Source of the DNA: Flavobacterium sp. KS-LB2
Lineage (GTDB): Bacteria; Bacteroidota; Bacteroidia; Flavobacteriales; Flavobacteriaceae
Assembly (NCBI RefSeq): GCF_036895565.1
Contig: NZ_CP145904.1
Span: 1,178,001 to 1,242,000, forward strand
Direction: 5' to 3'
DNA length: 64,000 nt
Shown here: positions 45,233-54,685 of the stretch, piece by piece
How the letters are laid out: every line of letters begins with the position of its first letter
How positions within the stretch are numbered: position 1 is the stretch's first letter
The notes under the pieces: model-generated
Seen by the model: only the letters and a program-made list of their open reading frames with translations
The model's database searches: none
Told to the model about the DNA's origin: nothing
Position numbers and translations under genes: made by a program

Positions 45233-45646
45233 TTACCTCAATCTGTCCACAGATTTTACAAGATCTTCATCCTTTTTGATGGCCTTATTAGCCAAGACTA
45301 ATAACACGATAGCAACTACAGGTAGAAACATCCCAATACCTTTCTCTGAAACAACAGGTGTTTCTCCAGATAGATTTAGTGAACGATATACAAACAATCC
45401 TAATAAAATCAAATTTAATATGATATTCAATCTGCCAATTACAAATTGATTTTGTCTTTTTTTATAGGAAACAATACTTAATAAAGTCAATGTAGTACTC
45501 AATCCTAATAGTATGGTATATACTTGGCTTTGCATGAAATAAAAATCTTTTCCATCTTTCATGGTCCATAACGGAATAAAAAACAGTAAGATGCCTGTAA
45601 CTACAAAAGCAAGTAGTAAATATATGGTCTGAATTCTTTGTATCAT
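45233..45646 (-). CDS. DUF4293 family membrane protein
   Basis: A 137-residue protein with four predicted helices, starting MIQRIQTIYLLLAF, which is the DUF4293 signature. The family is common in Bacteroidetes and has no known function. A TATTTTTG box at 45664-45671 on the minus strand lies 18 bases from the start. Rho is divergent upstream. Confidence 0.85.
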   Translation of the reverse strand: MIQRIQTIYLLLAFVVTGILLFFIPLWTMKDGKDFYFMQSQVYTILLGLSTTLTLLSIVSYKKRQNQFVIGRLNIILNLILLGLFVYRSLNLSGETPVVSEKGIGMFLPVVAIVLLVLANKAIKKDEDLVKSVDRLR

Positions 45647-45663
45647 TTGTTAAATATCTTTTA

Positions 45664-45671
45664 CAAAAATA
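45664..45671 (-). promoter_or_regulatory. Candidate minus-seven box for the DUF4293 gene
   Basis: The minus strand reads TATTTTTG just before the start codon, with a very short leader. It fits the Bacteroidetes consensus. Confidence 0.4.
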
Positions 45672-45830
45672 TATTTTCTTTTTAATAAATACTATTGTCT
45701 GATTAAATTTTATTCGTATTATTGCATCATAATACCGTAAGCACTTCATACTGCGGTTGATTCAAAATAAAGTTCACTACCTATTCTTTTACATTATTTT
45801 CCAAAAATTAATTAAACTCCTAGAACATTC

Positions 45831-47618
45831 ATGTTTGATATTTCTGCATTAAAAGAAATGAAGCTTTCTGAGCTTCAAGAAATAGCTAAATCAGCTAAAA
45901 CCATAAAATTTAACGGTGTAAAAAAAGAGACTTTAATCAGTCAAATTTTAGCGCATCAAGTGGCGAATGTTGAACCAGCATCAGAGACAAAAAAAGATAA
46001 TACCCTAGATGATGATAAGCCCAAAAGAGTTAGAATAGTTCCTGTAAAAAAAGTAGCAATACAAAAAGCGGTACCAAATTCTCTTTTTGAAAAAGAAGAG
46101 GCTGTAGCAGAAACTACTACTCTAGTTGAAAATAATATTCCTGCTGAAACTGTTTTAAAAGAAGAAGAAGAACTCTCTCCAAAAACAGAATCGGATAGAA
46201 ATGAGAAAAAAGTAGGTAAAATTATTAAATTTAATAAATCAGCTTACGAAAAGAAAATTGCTTTAAAAAAGGATAAAGAAGAGGCAAAAGAAGCAACCAT
46301 AGAAAATGCTACAGTTGCAGATACTGCAATTGAGGAGAAAACAGAAGTTATAATTACTCAGGTAAAAAAGATAAATCCAAACCAATTACACAAGCAAAAT
46401 CCAAACCAGAATCCAAATCAAAACGGGAATGGAAATGGTAACGGGAATCAAAATCCAAATTTCAAGAATAAGAAAAGTAATTTTGCAGCTTCTGATTTTG
46501 AATTTGACGGAATTATTGAAAGTGAAGGTGTTCTTGAAATGATGCCAGATGGTTATGGTTTCTTGCGTTCTTCTGATTACAACTATTTGGCATCTCCAGA
46601 TGACATTTATTTATCGACTTCTCAAATAAGATTGTTCGGTCTTAAAACCGGAGATACGGTAAAAGGAGTGGTAAGACCTCCAAAAGAAGGGGAGAAATTC
46701 TTTCCATTAGTTAGAGTTTTAAAAATAAACGGACATGATCCTCAAGTGGTTCGTGACAGAGTTTCATTTGAACATTTAACACCGGTTTTTCCATCTGAAA
46801 AATTCAAATTGGCCGAAAAACAAAGTACGATTTCAACACGAATTATCGATTTGTTTTCACCAATTGGAAAAGGACAACGTGGAATGATTGTAGCACAACC
46901 AAAAACAGGTAAAACGATGTTACTAAAGGAAATTGCTAATGCAATTGCGGCAAATCATCCTGAAGTATATTTAATTGTTTTGTTGATTGACGAACGCCCA
47001 GAAGAGGTTACAGATATGCAACGTAGTGTACGTGGAGAGGTAATTGCTTCTACATTTGATAGAGAACCACAGGAACACGTGAAAATTGCCAATATTGTTC
47101 TTGAAAAAGCAAAACGATTGGTTGAATGTGGTCATGATGTAGTCATTCTATTGGATTCTATTACACGTTTGGCCAGAGCCTATAACACGGTTCAACCTGC
47201 ATCTGGTAAAGTATTAAGTGGTGGTGTGGATGCGAATGCATTACAAAAACCAAAACGTTTCTTTGGAGCTGCACGTAATGTAGAAAATGGAGGTTCATTG
47301 AGTATTATTGCTACTGCATTGACCGAAACGGGTTCTAAAATGGACGAAGTTATCTTTGAAGAATTTAAAGGTACAGGTAATATGGAATTGCAATTGGATA
47401 GAAAAATTGCTAACAAACGTATTTTCCCAGCTATTGATTTGACCTCTTCAAGTACAAGGCGTGATGATATGTTATTAGACCAGAAAACATTGCAACGTAT
47501 GTGGATTATGCGAAAATACCTTTCGGATATGAACCCAGTGGAAGCTATGGATTTCATTAATGATCGTTTCAAGAAAACGAAAAATAATGAAGAGTTTTTA
47601 ATCTCAATGAATGATTAA
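45831..47618 (+). CDS. rho: Transcription termination factor Rho
   Basis: A 595-residue ATP-dependent RNA helicase, longer than E. coli Rho (419) because of an N-terminal insertion. Residues 1-40 are Rho_N. Residues about 45-220 are low-complexity: first Lys-Glu-rich, then an Asn-Pro and Gly-Asn-rich stretch (about 182-210). The RNA-binding cold-shock domain follows (from about 230, [10 protein letters not shown]), then the ATPase with Walker A PKTGKT (around 357), the Q-loop segment [21 protein letters not shown] and Walker [17 protein letters not shown]. Intrinsically disordered Rho insertions are known from Bacteroidetes. Confidence 0.95.
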   Translation: MFDISALKEMKLSELQEIAKSAKTIKFNGVKKETLISQILAHQVANVEPASETKKDNTLDDDKPKRVRIVPVKKVAIQKAVPNSLFEKEEAVAETTTLVENNIPAETVLKEEEELSPKTESDRNEKKVGKIIKFNKSAYEKKIALKKDKEEAKEATIENATVADTAIEEKTEVIITQVKKINPNQLHKQNPNQNPNQNGNGNGNGNQNPNFKNKKSNFAASDFEFDGIIESEGVLEMMPDGYGFLRSSDYNYLASPDDIYLSTSQIRLFGLKTGDTVKGVVRPPKEGEKFFPLVRVLKINGHDPQVVRDRVSFEHLTPVFPSEKFKLAEKQSTISTRIIDLFSPIGKGQRGMIVAQPKTGKTMLLKEIANAIAANHPEVYLIVLLIDERPEEVTDMQRSVRGEVIASTFDREPQEHVKIANIVLEKAKRLVECGHDVVILLDSITRLARAYNTVQPASGKVLSGGVDANALQKPKRFFGAARNVENGGSLSIIATALTETGSKMDEVIFEEFKGTGNMELQLDRKIANKRIFPAIDLTSSSTRRDDMLLDQKTLQRMWIMRKYLSDMNPVEAMDFINDRFKKTKNNEEFLISMND

Positions 47619-47690
47619 TAATTTAGTTTAAAGTTTTTTTAGTTTAAGGTTTAAAGTTGGAAAAAGATTAAGCTAAAAAATATTGATATA

Positions 47691-47723
47691 AAAAAAAGTC
47701 CTCGAATTCCGAGGACTTTTTTT
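47691..47723. terminator. Bidirectional terminator between rho and the rRNA methyltransferase gene
   Basis: A 14-bp stem, arms 47691-47704 and 47710-47723, with an AAAAAAAGTCCTCG core and a 5-base loop, sits between the convergent stops at 47618 and 47745. Confidence 0.8.
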
Positions 47724-47744
47724 GTGAATTTAGGATTCTAAAAT

Positions 47745-49001
47745 CTATTCTATTTCTTTTTGTACTCTTTTTTCTTTCTGTTCTGAGTTTTCTTTACGTT
47801 CTAATAAAGCCATATAAAATCCATCAAAACCAGACTCTGAAGCTAAGATTTTTTGGTCTTTAATAAAATTGAATTGTTTACCAATGTCAGTTGTCAAAAA
47901 GCGTTTTACCTGTTCCTGATTTTCGGATGGTAAGATTGAACAAGTGGCGTACACTAACTTTCCTCCCGGTTTTACAATTTTAGAATAGCTTTCTAAAACT
48001 TCCGATTGTACTTTACGAATGTTATCGATGAATTCTGGTTTTAATTTCCATTTGGCATCTGGATTTCTTTTCAAAACCCCTAAACCGCTACAAGGTGCAT
48101 CAATCAAAACTCTATCGGCCCTTTCATGAAGTTTTTTAATCACTTTAGTTGAGTCAATAATGCGATATTCAATATTGAAAGCGCCGTCTCTTTTGGCTCT
48201 GATTTTTAATTGCTTCAATTTGCTTTCATACAAATCCATAGCAATTAATTGTCCTTTGTTTTCCATCAAAGAAGCAATGTGCAACGTTTTGCCACCTGCA
48301 CCAGCGCATGTATCTACAACACGCATTCCTGGTTTTACATCAAGGAAAGCGGCTACTAATTGTGAATTAGCATCTTGAACTTCAAAGAAACCTTGTTTGA
48401 AAGCATCAGTCAAGAAAACATTTGCTCTTTCTTTTAACACTAAAGCATCCGGTTGATTTTTCAACGTTTCAGTTTCAATGTTTAAATCCATCAAAATAGC
48501 ACGCAACGCTTCTCTAGTAGTTTTAAGAGTGTTTACTCTCAGAATTACACGTGCTGGTTGATTTTGAGCTGCTATTTCAGTAGCCCAAACTTTCTCGCCT
48601 AATTCTTTAATACCTAATTCATCCATCCAGTCTGGAATAGATTCTTTTAAAGCTCTCACTTTAGAAAGTTCGTCAAAGCGACCTTTTATTTTTCGTTCTG
48701 GAGTTCCTTCTAGCTGACGCCAATCAGGAATTGGGTAGCCTCTTAATACTGCCCAAACAGAAAACATTCTCCAAAGATTATCCCTATCAAAAGGTTCTTT
48801 TACTTCGGCTATTTCTGCGTATAATCTTTTCCAACGTACAATTTCGTAGATGGTTTCGGCAACAAACTTTCTGTCAGAGCTTCCCCAACGTTTGTCTTTT
48901 TTTAAAGATCTTGCTACTACTTTATCAGCATATTCGCCTTCATTAAAAATGGCGTTTAAAGCATCTATTGTTGTGTAAACTAAATTTCTGTGTAATCTCA
49001 T
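47745..49001 (-). CDS. RsmB/NOP2-family rRNA m5C methyltransferase
   Basis: A 418-residue SAM-dependent RNA methyltransferase. The N-terminal part (1-130) is helical, like the NusB-like region of RsmB. The catalytic part has the SAM motif DTCAGAGGKTLH, the first Cys in DAPCSGLG, and the catalytic Cys in ATCSILPSENQ. It probably modifies 16S rRNA. It is flanked by a terminator and a promoter box at 49018-49026. Confidence 0.88.
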   Translation of the reverse strand: MRLHRNLVYTTIDALNAIFNEGEYADKVVARSLKKDKRWGSSDRKFVAETIYEIVRWKRLYAEIAEVKEPFDRDNLWRMFSVWAVLRGYPIPDWRQLEGTPERKIKGRFDELSKVRALKESIPDWMDELGIKELGEKVWATEIAAQNQPARVILRVNTLKTTREALRAILMDLNIETETLKNQPDALVLKERANVFLTDAFKQGFFEVQDANSQLVAAFLDVKPGMRVVDTCAGAGGKTLHIASLMENKGQLIAMDLYESKLKQLKIRAKRDGAFNIEYRIIDSTKVIKKLHERADRVLIDAPCSGLGVLKRNPDAKWKLKPEFIDNIRKVQSEVLESYSKIVKPGGKLVYATCSILPSENQEQVKRFLTTDIGKQFNFIKDQKILASESGFDGFYMALLERKENSEQKEKRVQKEIE

Positions 49002-49017
49002 TTTAAATAATTGAGGT

Positions 49018-49026
49018 GCAAAGGTA
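49018..49026 (-). promoter_or_regulatory. Candidate minus-seven box for the rRNA methyltransferase gene
   Basis: The minus strand reads TACCTTTGC 17 bases upstream of the start, a good match to TAnnTTTG. Confidence 0.45.
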
Positions 49027-49087
49027 GTATTAATTGATTTGAATGTATTATTTTAAATAATGAATGTTGTTATTAAATTTTTAAAGC

Positions 49088-49119
49088 AAAAAAACATTGT
49101 ATTTATACAATGTTTTTTT
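49088..49119. terminator. Terminator after kup
   Basis: A perfect 14-bp stem (49088-49101 with 49106-49119), with the core ACATTGTA, a 4-base loop, and A and T flanks, lies just after the kup stop. Confidence 0.8.
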
Positions 49120-49139
49120 AGCTTTTATCCATCCAATTA

Positions 49140-51101
49140 TTATTTTACTCTTGTCAAACCAATCTTTTCAGGAGCATGGAGTACCATTGGGAATTTCTCA
49201 ATCTTAACAGAGCTACTGTCTAAACCAAAGGCTCTTTCTTCGGATAAACTTAGTTTTTTAATTAAGAAATAAGAGTTCATAATTATTTTTTCATGCCATC
49301 TTAAATCACTATCGTTCGAAAGGAATTTTTCGGATAGAACAAATTTAAAATCCCCAATGATGTTGTTTTTATTCAAAGATTCATACCTACTAGTAATATC
49401 CATTTCTCCTTTTTGTACCATATCTTTGATGACTTCCTTAAACATCAAGTTAATTTTTGTAGGTTCTCTGAATCCTAAATTAAAGTCTACTCGGTACAAG
49501 TCATCTTTAACAATTTCGGTTACTTTATATTCGGTTTTATAAGGTTCAGTCAATATATTGACGTGGACAAACCAATAAATATCAGCTCTCTTTGGTCTTT
49601 TTTGCAGAATAGAATACATCACTTTTTCTTCTATTTCATCTATTCTTCCTGCGTTTGTCATATAAACTAAATGAGTAGCATATTTTGGAATCGATAAATC
49701 AGCACTTAATTCAACAAGTACTTTTTTATAATCTTCAATCTTTACAATTTTTGTATAACTCTTATTGATTTTTTTTGCTAAATACCAAATGGTCATTACT
49801 GAAATCAATGCAATTGCTATAAAAAGTGTTACATAACCACCTTCTGCAAATTTGGTAATGTTAGCGGCAAGAAAACTAAATTCGATAATCAAATAAATAG
49901 TAATCAACGGCACAATGAAATACAATTTTACTCTTTTCATTATTAAATAAAAATTAAGTAAAATAGTAGTCATAATCATACACAATATTATGGCCAGACC
50001 GTAGGCATGCTCCATATTACTAGATTCCTCAAAGTGCAACACGATTCCGACACATCCAAAAAATAGTAGCCAGTTTATCGATGGAATATATAATTGTCCT
50101 TTTAATTCAGTAGGATATTTTATTTTTACTTTGGGCCAAAAGTTCAATCGCATTGCCTCATTGATCAATGTAAAAGAACCACTTATCAAAGCCTGTGATG
50201 CAATTACAGCAGCAAGAGTTGCAATAACAATACCTATTGGTTGAAACCAATCTGGCATTATTAAGTAAAATGGATTTCCATTTTTACCGCCTAAGCTTTG
50301 CAATGTTTCTCCTTCATGGTGAATTAAATATGCAGCTTGACCAAAATAATTTAAAACTAAAGCAGTTTTGACAAAAATCCAACTGATTCTAATATTTTTC
50401 CGTCCACAATGTCCCATATCTGAGTATAGAGCTTCAGCACCAGTCGTACATAGGAAAACAAATCCTAAAACAAAAAAACCTTCTGGATGAATGCTTAGTA
50501 AGTGGTAGGCATAATACGGATTAACAGCTTTTAAAACTTCAGTGTGTTGTGCTATCTGAGAAATTCCTAAAACGGCAAGCATTCCAAACCAAATTAGCAT
50601 CATGGGTGCAAAAAACTTTCCAACAAGTTTGGTTCCAAATTGCTGTATGGTAAACAAAACAAATAGGATTCCAATAACAATAGGTATTGTATTTATTTCA
50701 GGATAATAGGTTCTAATTCCTTCAACTGCTGAAGATACTGAGATTGGAGGAGTGATAATCCCATCTGCGAGTAACGCACTCCCTCCAATAATTGCGGGGA
50801 CAATTAGCCATTGTATTTTTGTCTTTTTGACGAGTGCATACAAGGCAAAAATCCCTCCCTCTCCATGGTTATCTGCACTAAGGGTAATGATTACGTATTT
50901 TATAGTGGTTTGTAAAGTAAGTGTCCAGAAAACACAGGAAATCCCTCCTAAAACAATATCAGCATTAATAGTATGAAGCCCAAGTATGGCTTTCATTACG
51001 TACAAAGGTGAAGTTCCTATGTCACCGTAAATTATTCCTAAGGAAATCAATAATCCACCTAATGTCCATTTACTATGAAGGTCTTTGTGCGCAGTACTCA
51101 T
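49140..51101 (-). CDS. kup: Kup-family potassium transporter
   Basis: A 653-residue K+ uptake protein with about twelve helices (about 1-440) and a soluble C-terminal half. The conserved LGIIYGDIGTSPLYVM N-terminus and the TTGAEALYSDMGH motif match the KUP/HAK/KT family. A stable uptake of K+ driven by the proton gradient is the known role. Its neighbours give no hint of regulation. Confidence 0.93.
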   Translation of the reverse strand: MSTAHKDLHSKWTLGGLLISLGIIYGDIGTSPLYVMKAILGLHTINADIVLGGISCVFWTLTLQTTIKYVIITLSADNHGEGGIFALYALVKKTKIQWLIVPAIIGGSALLADGIITPPISVSSAVEGIRTYYPEINTIPIVIGILFVLFTIQQFGTKLVGKFFAPMMLIWFGMLAVLGISQIAQHTEVLKAVNPYYAYHLLSIHPEGFFVLGFVFLCTTGAEALYSDMGHCGRKNIRISWIFVKTALVLNYFGQAAYLIHHEGETLQSLGGKNGNPFYLIMPDWFQPIGIVIATLAAVIASQALISGSFTLINEAMRLNFWPKVKIKYPTELKGQLYIPSINWLLFFGCVGIVLHFEESSNMEHAYGLAIILCMIMTTILLNFYLIMKRVKLYFIVPLITIYLIIEFSFLAANITKFAEGGYVTLFIAIALISVMTIWYLAKKINKSYTKIVKIEDYKKVLVELSADLSIPKYATHLVYMTNAGRIDEIEEKVMYSILQKRPKRADIYWFVHVNILTEPYKTEYKVTEIVKDDLYRVDFNLGFREPTKINLMFKEVIKDMVQKGEMDITSRYESLNKNNIIGDFKFVLSEKFLSNDSDLRWHEKIIMNSYFLIKKLSLSEERAFGLDSSSVKIEKFPMVLHAPEKIGLTRVK

Positions 51102-51170
51102 AAATTTTTTTTAAAAAACAGGTCAAATTTACACTTTTAAAATATATTAATGCTTTTTTGCACCATAAAA

Positions 51171-51199
51171 AAAAACACGGCTTTAAGAGCCGTGTTTTT
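51171..51199. terminator. Terminator after the repeat-rich gene
   Basis: A 12-bp stem (AAAAACACGGCT, 51171-51182 with 51188-51199) with a 5-base loop and T-run, after the stop at 51220. Confidence 0.75.
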
Positions 51200-51219
51200 A
51201 AGTTTTCTAAAGAATTGTA

Positions 51220-52494
51220 TTAAGATCTTCGATTGTCATTTCTGGAAGAATTCCCTCTTTGAGATTCACTTCTTTGTGGAGCTGATTCTTTTGAAGAATT
51301 TCCTCTGCTTTGAGATTCTGCCCTTTGTGGCGCAGCTTGTCGAGAAGAATTCCCTCTGTTTTGAGAGTAATCTCTTTGAGAATTTCCTCTCTGTGGCGTT
51401 GCTTGACTAGAAGGATTGATTCTATTTTGAGAATAATCTCTTGTAGTGTTTCCTCTCTGTGGCGTTGCTTGACTAGAAGGATTAGTTCTATTTTGAGAAT
51501 AATCTCTTGTAGTGTTTCCTCTTTGTGGCGTTGCTTGACTGGAAGGGTTAGTTCTATTTTGAGAATAATCTCTTGTAGTGTTTCCTCTCTGTGGCGTTGC
51601 TTGACTAGAAGGGTTAGTTCTATTTTGAGAATAGTCTCTTGTAGTGTTTCCTCTTTGTGGCATCACTTCTCTTGACGAACTAGTTCTGTTTTGAGAATAA
51701 TCTCTTTGTGACCCCGTTCTTCTGTTTGAGTAACCAACTTCATTTCTAGTACCTCTTCTTTGATCTAGTTCATAACGGTTAGTTACATTTACATTTCTTC
51801 TTGAGAATGAATAGTTAGGATTTTGTCTTTCGTAACCATTGGAACGTCTTGAATTGTATAAGACTACAGCACGTTCACTTCTTCTGTAATTAACATAATT
51901 GTAATTATTGTTGAAGTTCAAGCTAATGTTGATGTTATTTCTATATCTGAATATTGGGAATGGATTCCATGCATAATAATACGAAGGATAATAACCCCAA
52001 TTCCAAGTAGGATAATAAGGACGGTAGTTAGTAGACCAGAATGAAGCATAGATTATAGGAGTGCTGTAATAGACCGGCTCATAAATATAATTTTGGCCAT
52101 ACATGAATACATCTCCTACTACTTGAACGTGAATTTGGTTATTTCTGTCTTTTTCAACGTCAATTGTAGCAACATCTTGATACACATCTCTATCTATAAT
52201 AGATTGAATGATAATTACGTGAGTACGGTTTTCGACAGTTTCAATCACTCTTAAGTAGTCTACTTCATTGTCGTTATTCAAATCTAAATTTGATATTTGT
52301 AGGTCTGGGTCATTTAGGCGTCGTTCAAAATCTTGTAGATTTCTAGAATCACCAAAAATTGAAGCAACAGCTCTCAAATCAAGATTGTCGCTGATTTCGC
52401 TATTCATAGCATTCACTGATGTTCTATCTTGCGCTTGTATTTGTGTTGCGAAAACAGTAGTCAAAAGACTCATTAGTAGTAGTTTCGTTTTCAT
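51220..52494 (-). CDS. Secreted protein with a repetitive Arg/Asn/Gln-rich tail
   Basis: A 424-residue protein with a signal peptide (1-21, ending TQIQA). Residues about 25-200 form a region rich in aromatic Tyr-Trp-Asn motifs (YYPTWNWGYYPSYYYAW). Residues about 250-424 are a disordered, highly basic tail made of 22-residue repeats with the core RDYSQNR. Nothing similar is recognised. It is probably a surface or cell-envelope protein, and the basic tail could bind nucleic acid or polyanions, by inference from composition only. Confidence 0.7.
   Translation of the reverse strand: MKTKLLLMSLLTTVFATQIQAQDRTSVNAMNSEISDNLDLRAVASIFGDSRNLQDFERRLNDPDLQISNLDLNNDNEVDYLRVIETVENRTHVIIIQSIIDRDVYQDVATIDVEKDRNNQIHVQVVGDVFMYGQNYIYEPVYYSTPIIYASFWSTNYRPYYPTWNWGYYPSYYYAWNPFPIFRYRNNINISLNFNNNYNYVNYRRSERAVVLYNSRRSNGYERQNPNYSFSRRNVNVTNRYELDQRRGTRNEVGYSNRRTGSQRDYSQNRTSSSREVMPQRGNTTRDYSQNRTNPSSQATPQRGNTTRDYSQNRTNPSSQATPQRGNTTRDYSQNRTNPSSQATPQRGNTTRDYSQNRINPSSQATPQRGNSQRDYSQNRGNSSRQAAPQRAESQSRGNSSKESAPQRSESQRGNSSRNDNRRS
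51320..51715 (-). repeat. 66-base tandem repeat, about six copies, within the gene
   Basis: On the plus strand the phrase CCTCT-tGTGGCGTTGC recurs at 51386, 51452, 51518, 51584 and 51650, exactly 66 bases apart, with a degenerate copy near 51320. Each unit encodes 22 residues (QRGNTTRDYSQNRTNPSSQATP). The central copies differ only by a few bases, a sign of recent expansion or gene conversion. Confidence 0.9.
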
Positions 52495-52610
52495 AATTAA
52501 TGGAATTAAGTTTATTCTTTTTTTGAATATTCAATTACTATGCCAATTAATATAATCCTTGTTTTCTATTCTTATTATTAATTGTAAATTAGCCCTAAAA
52601 TGTATAAAAA

Positions 52611-53672
52611 ATGAAAAATTTTTTTTTGATTCTGTTGTTTTTAACTGTTTTTATATCCTGTAGAACAGCTGATTTTGCTGTAAAAAATACTGCTAATACT
52701 GGTTTTAACTCTGTTATAGTTGACACATTATTTCAGGATAAAATAAGTATCAGAGCAATTGTAATTGATGCAAATAAAATTTGGTTTGCTGCAGATAAAG
52801 GGAGATTTGGTTTTTTTAATTTGGTTAATAATCAAAAATTTGAGAGCAAAATTACCAAAGATTCTTTGTCTCTTGAGTTTAGAAGTAATGCCAAAACTAA
52901 TAAACATATTTTCATATTAAATGTTGGAAATCCAGCGTTATTATATCAAATTTCAAAAGATGGAAAAGCAGCAAAATTAGTATATCAAGAACAACATGAG
53001 AAAGTGTTTTATGATAGTATGCAATTTTGGAATAACAAGGAAGGAATAGCTATGGGAGATCCAATCGCTGATTGTTTGAATATAATCATCACTCGGGATG
53101 GCGGAAATTCATGGACTAAAGTGCCGTCTGGTAAATTACCAAAAGTTATGGATGGAGAAGCAGCTTTTGCGGCAAGCAACACTAATATTATAATCAAGGA
53201 GAATGACACATGGATTGTTTCTGGAGGTAAAAAATCTAGAGTTTTTTATTCTCCAGATAAGGGGAATACATGGACTGTATATGGTACTCCAATAGTGCAA
53301 GGAAGAGCAATGACCGGAATTTTTACTGCAGATTTTTATGATTCACAAACTGGATTTATTGCAGGAGGAGATTATGAAGTACGAAATCAAAATTTTTCTA
53401 ATAAAGCAATCACAAATGATGGCGGAAAAACATGGAAGCTAATAGCAGAAAACCAAGGTTTTGGGTATGCCTCTTGTGTACAATATGTTCCTGGAAGTAA
53501 CGGTAAAGGGCTGGTAACAGTTGGTTTTTCAGGATTATACTATTCCTCGGATGATGGTATTTCATGGAAGCAATTTTCTACCGATTCTACTCTAAATACG
53601 ATAAGGTTTATAGATAAACATACGGCAATTGCTGCTGGACAAAACAAAATGATTCGCATCAGTTTTAAATAA
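52611..53672 (+). CDS. Lipoprotein with BNR/YCF48-like repeats
   Basis: A 353-residue beta-propeller protein with a lipoprotein signal (MKNFFLILLFLTVFISC). At least four Asp-box motifs (SxDxGxxW type) are seen: TRDGGNSW, SPDKGNTW, TNDGGKTW, SSDDGISW. Such propellers bind proteins or sugars. Many flavobacterial homologues are labelled oxidoreductase without proof, which I do not follow. It is a single gene with a promoter-less AT-rich leader. Confidence 0.82.
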   Translation: MKNFFLILLFLTVFISCRTADFAVKNTANTGFNSVIVDTLFQDKISIRAIVIDANKIWFAADKGRFGFFNLVNNQKFESKITKDSLSLEFRSNAKTNKHIFILNVGNPALLYQISKDGKAAKLVYQEQHEKVFYDSMQFWNNKEGIAMGDPIADCLNIIITRDGGNSWTKVPSGKLPKVMDGEAAFAASNTNIIIKENDTWIVSGGKKSRVFYSPDKGNTWTVYGTPIVQGRAMTGIFTADFYDSQTGFIAGGDYEVRNQNFSNKAITNDGGKTWKLIAENQGFGYASCVQYVPGSNGKGLVTVGFSGLYYSSDDGISWKQFSTDSTLNTIRFIDKHTAIAAGQNKMIRISFK

Positions 53673-53674
53673 TG

Positions 53675-53718
53675 AAAAACACCCTAAGTCTAATATAATC
53701 AGATCTTAGGGTGTTTTT
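53675..53718. terminator. Bidirectional terminator between the BNR gene and the ECF group
   Basis: A 14-bp stem (53675-53688 with 53705-53718, core ACACCCTAAG) with a 16-base loop, followed by a T-run, between convergent stops at 53672 and 53746. Confidence 0.8.
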
Positions 53719-53745
53719 TTTGAACTAATAAAAATAAAAAAAATA

Positions 53746-54204
53746 TTATTTTTTTTGACCTTTGTTGCGGTATTGCTGCAGTAATTTTCTATTGAAGTCT
53801 TCTTCAGCTTTTTTAAGTTTAACAATTTTTACGGCTGGTAAAATTGTTCTCACATTTTGCATGAATTTTTTTCGCAATAAAAATAACTCTTCTTCAGTAT
53901 CTTCAATTTGGGCCAAAAAGGTATTTGCTTCTTTTTCAGTTATTTTATCCATTGAGCCATCATTCATTCTTCTCATATACGTTTTCATTTTTTGATGTCT
54001 CAGTTCAAACTGTTTGTCATCAAATGTATTGTATATTGGCCAGAATCTTTCGGCTTCATTAGTTGTCAAGTCTAATTCAGTCGTAAAAAAAGCTACTTTT
54101 AAAGCTTTTATTTGCTCTTTTTTCTCTTTCATACTTTCGCCTTGAGCGTAAAAGTTGAAAGAAACGAATAGCAATAGTATTGGTAGTAATTTTTTTATGT
54201 TCAT
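53746..54204 (-). CDS. Small secreted helical protein, ECF-linked
   Basis: A 152-residue protein with a signal peptide (ending FYAQ) and a mature, highly charged helical part: AFFTTELDLTTNEAERFWPIYNTFDDKQFE, then long Lys-Glu stretches. It resembles Spy/CpxP-like envelope chaperones in size and helix content, but the LTxxQ motifs are absent. It is the third gene of a sigma-regulator-effector unit. Confidence 0.65.
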   Translation of the reverse strand: MNIKKLLPILLLFVSFNFYAQGESMKEKKEQIKALKVAFFTTELDLTTNEAERFWPIYNTFDDKQFELRHQKMKTYMRRMNDGSMDKITEKEANTFLAQIEDTEEELFLLRKKFMQNVRTILPAVKIVKLKKAEEDFNRKLLQQYRNKGQKK

Positions 54205-54238
54205 TTTTTTATTTTTTAATTTTACTTTAAAATCTAGT

Positions 54239-54652
54239 TTATTCTAAAATGAGATTTTCTAAGTTTGAATTTGTTGAAAAATGATCCTCAATCGCATCAT
54301 CTTCTAAAACAATACCGGTTTTTATTTTATTGATATCTTCTGTTTCTAAAACACTGATTAAATCATATTGATTTACATTTGATTGATATGTAATGTAATT
54401 TTCTAAAGCTGCTTCATCAATTTCGTTTGTATTTGTTGATGACGGAGTCAAAAATGGAATCATCAAAGCAAGTACTAAAATTGCAGCTGCCATCATAATT
54501 AAAGTTTTTCTTTTTTGGAAAATAGAAATTACTTTTGGCTCGTTTTTAGGTAATTGCTCCATCATTTTGATTGAAAAATTTTCAAAATAATGGTCTGGAG
54601 TTTTGAATCCAGTTTCAATTTTAGGTTCGTTCTCTAATTTAAATGTTTTCAT
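54239..54652 (-). CDS. Membrane anti-sigma-like protein
   Basis: A 137-residue protein with a cytoplasmic N-terminal half (about 1-45), one helix (about 50-68), and a periplasmic acidic tail. Its place between an ECF sigma gene and a secreted helical protein is the classic anti-sigma position. It is short and has no recognisable zinc-binding motif, so the assignment rests on context. Confidence 0.6.
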   Translation of the reverse strand: MKTFKLENEPKIETGFKTPDHYFENFSIKMMEQLPKNEPKVISIFQKRKTLIMMAAAILVLALMIPFLTPSSTNTNEIDEAALENYITYQSNVNQYDLISVLETEDINKIKTGIVLEDDAIEDHFSTNSNLENLILE

Positions 54653-54685
54653 AATATTCTTTAGACAGTGTTACAGTAAAAAGGT

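Noticed and set aside
51320-51715. CRISPR array or intergenic repeat
   Set aside because: The repeats are contiguous 66-base units in frame with a protein, with no spacers.
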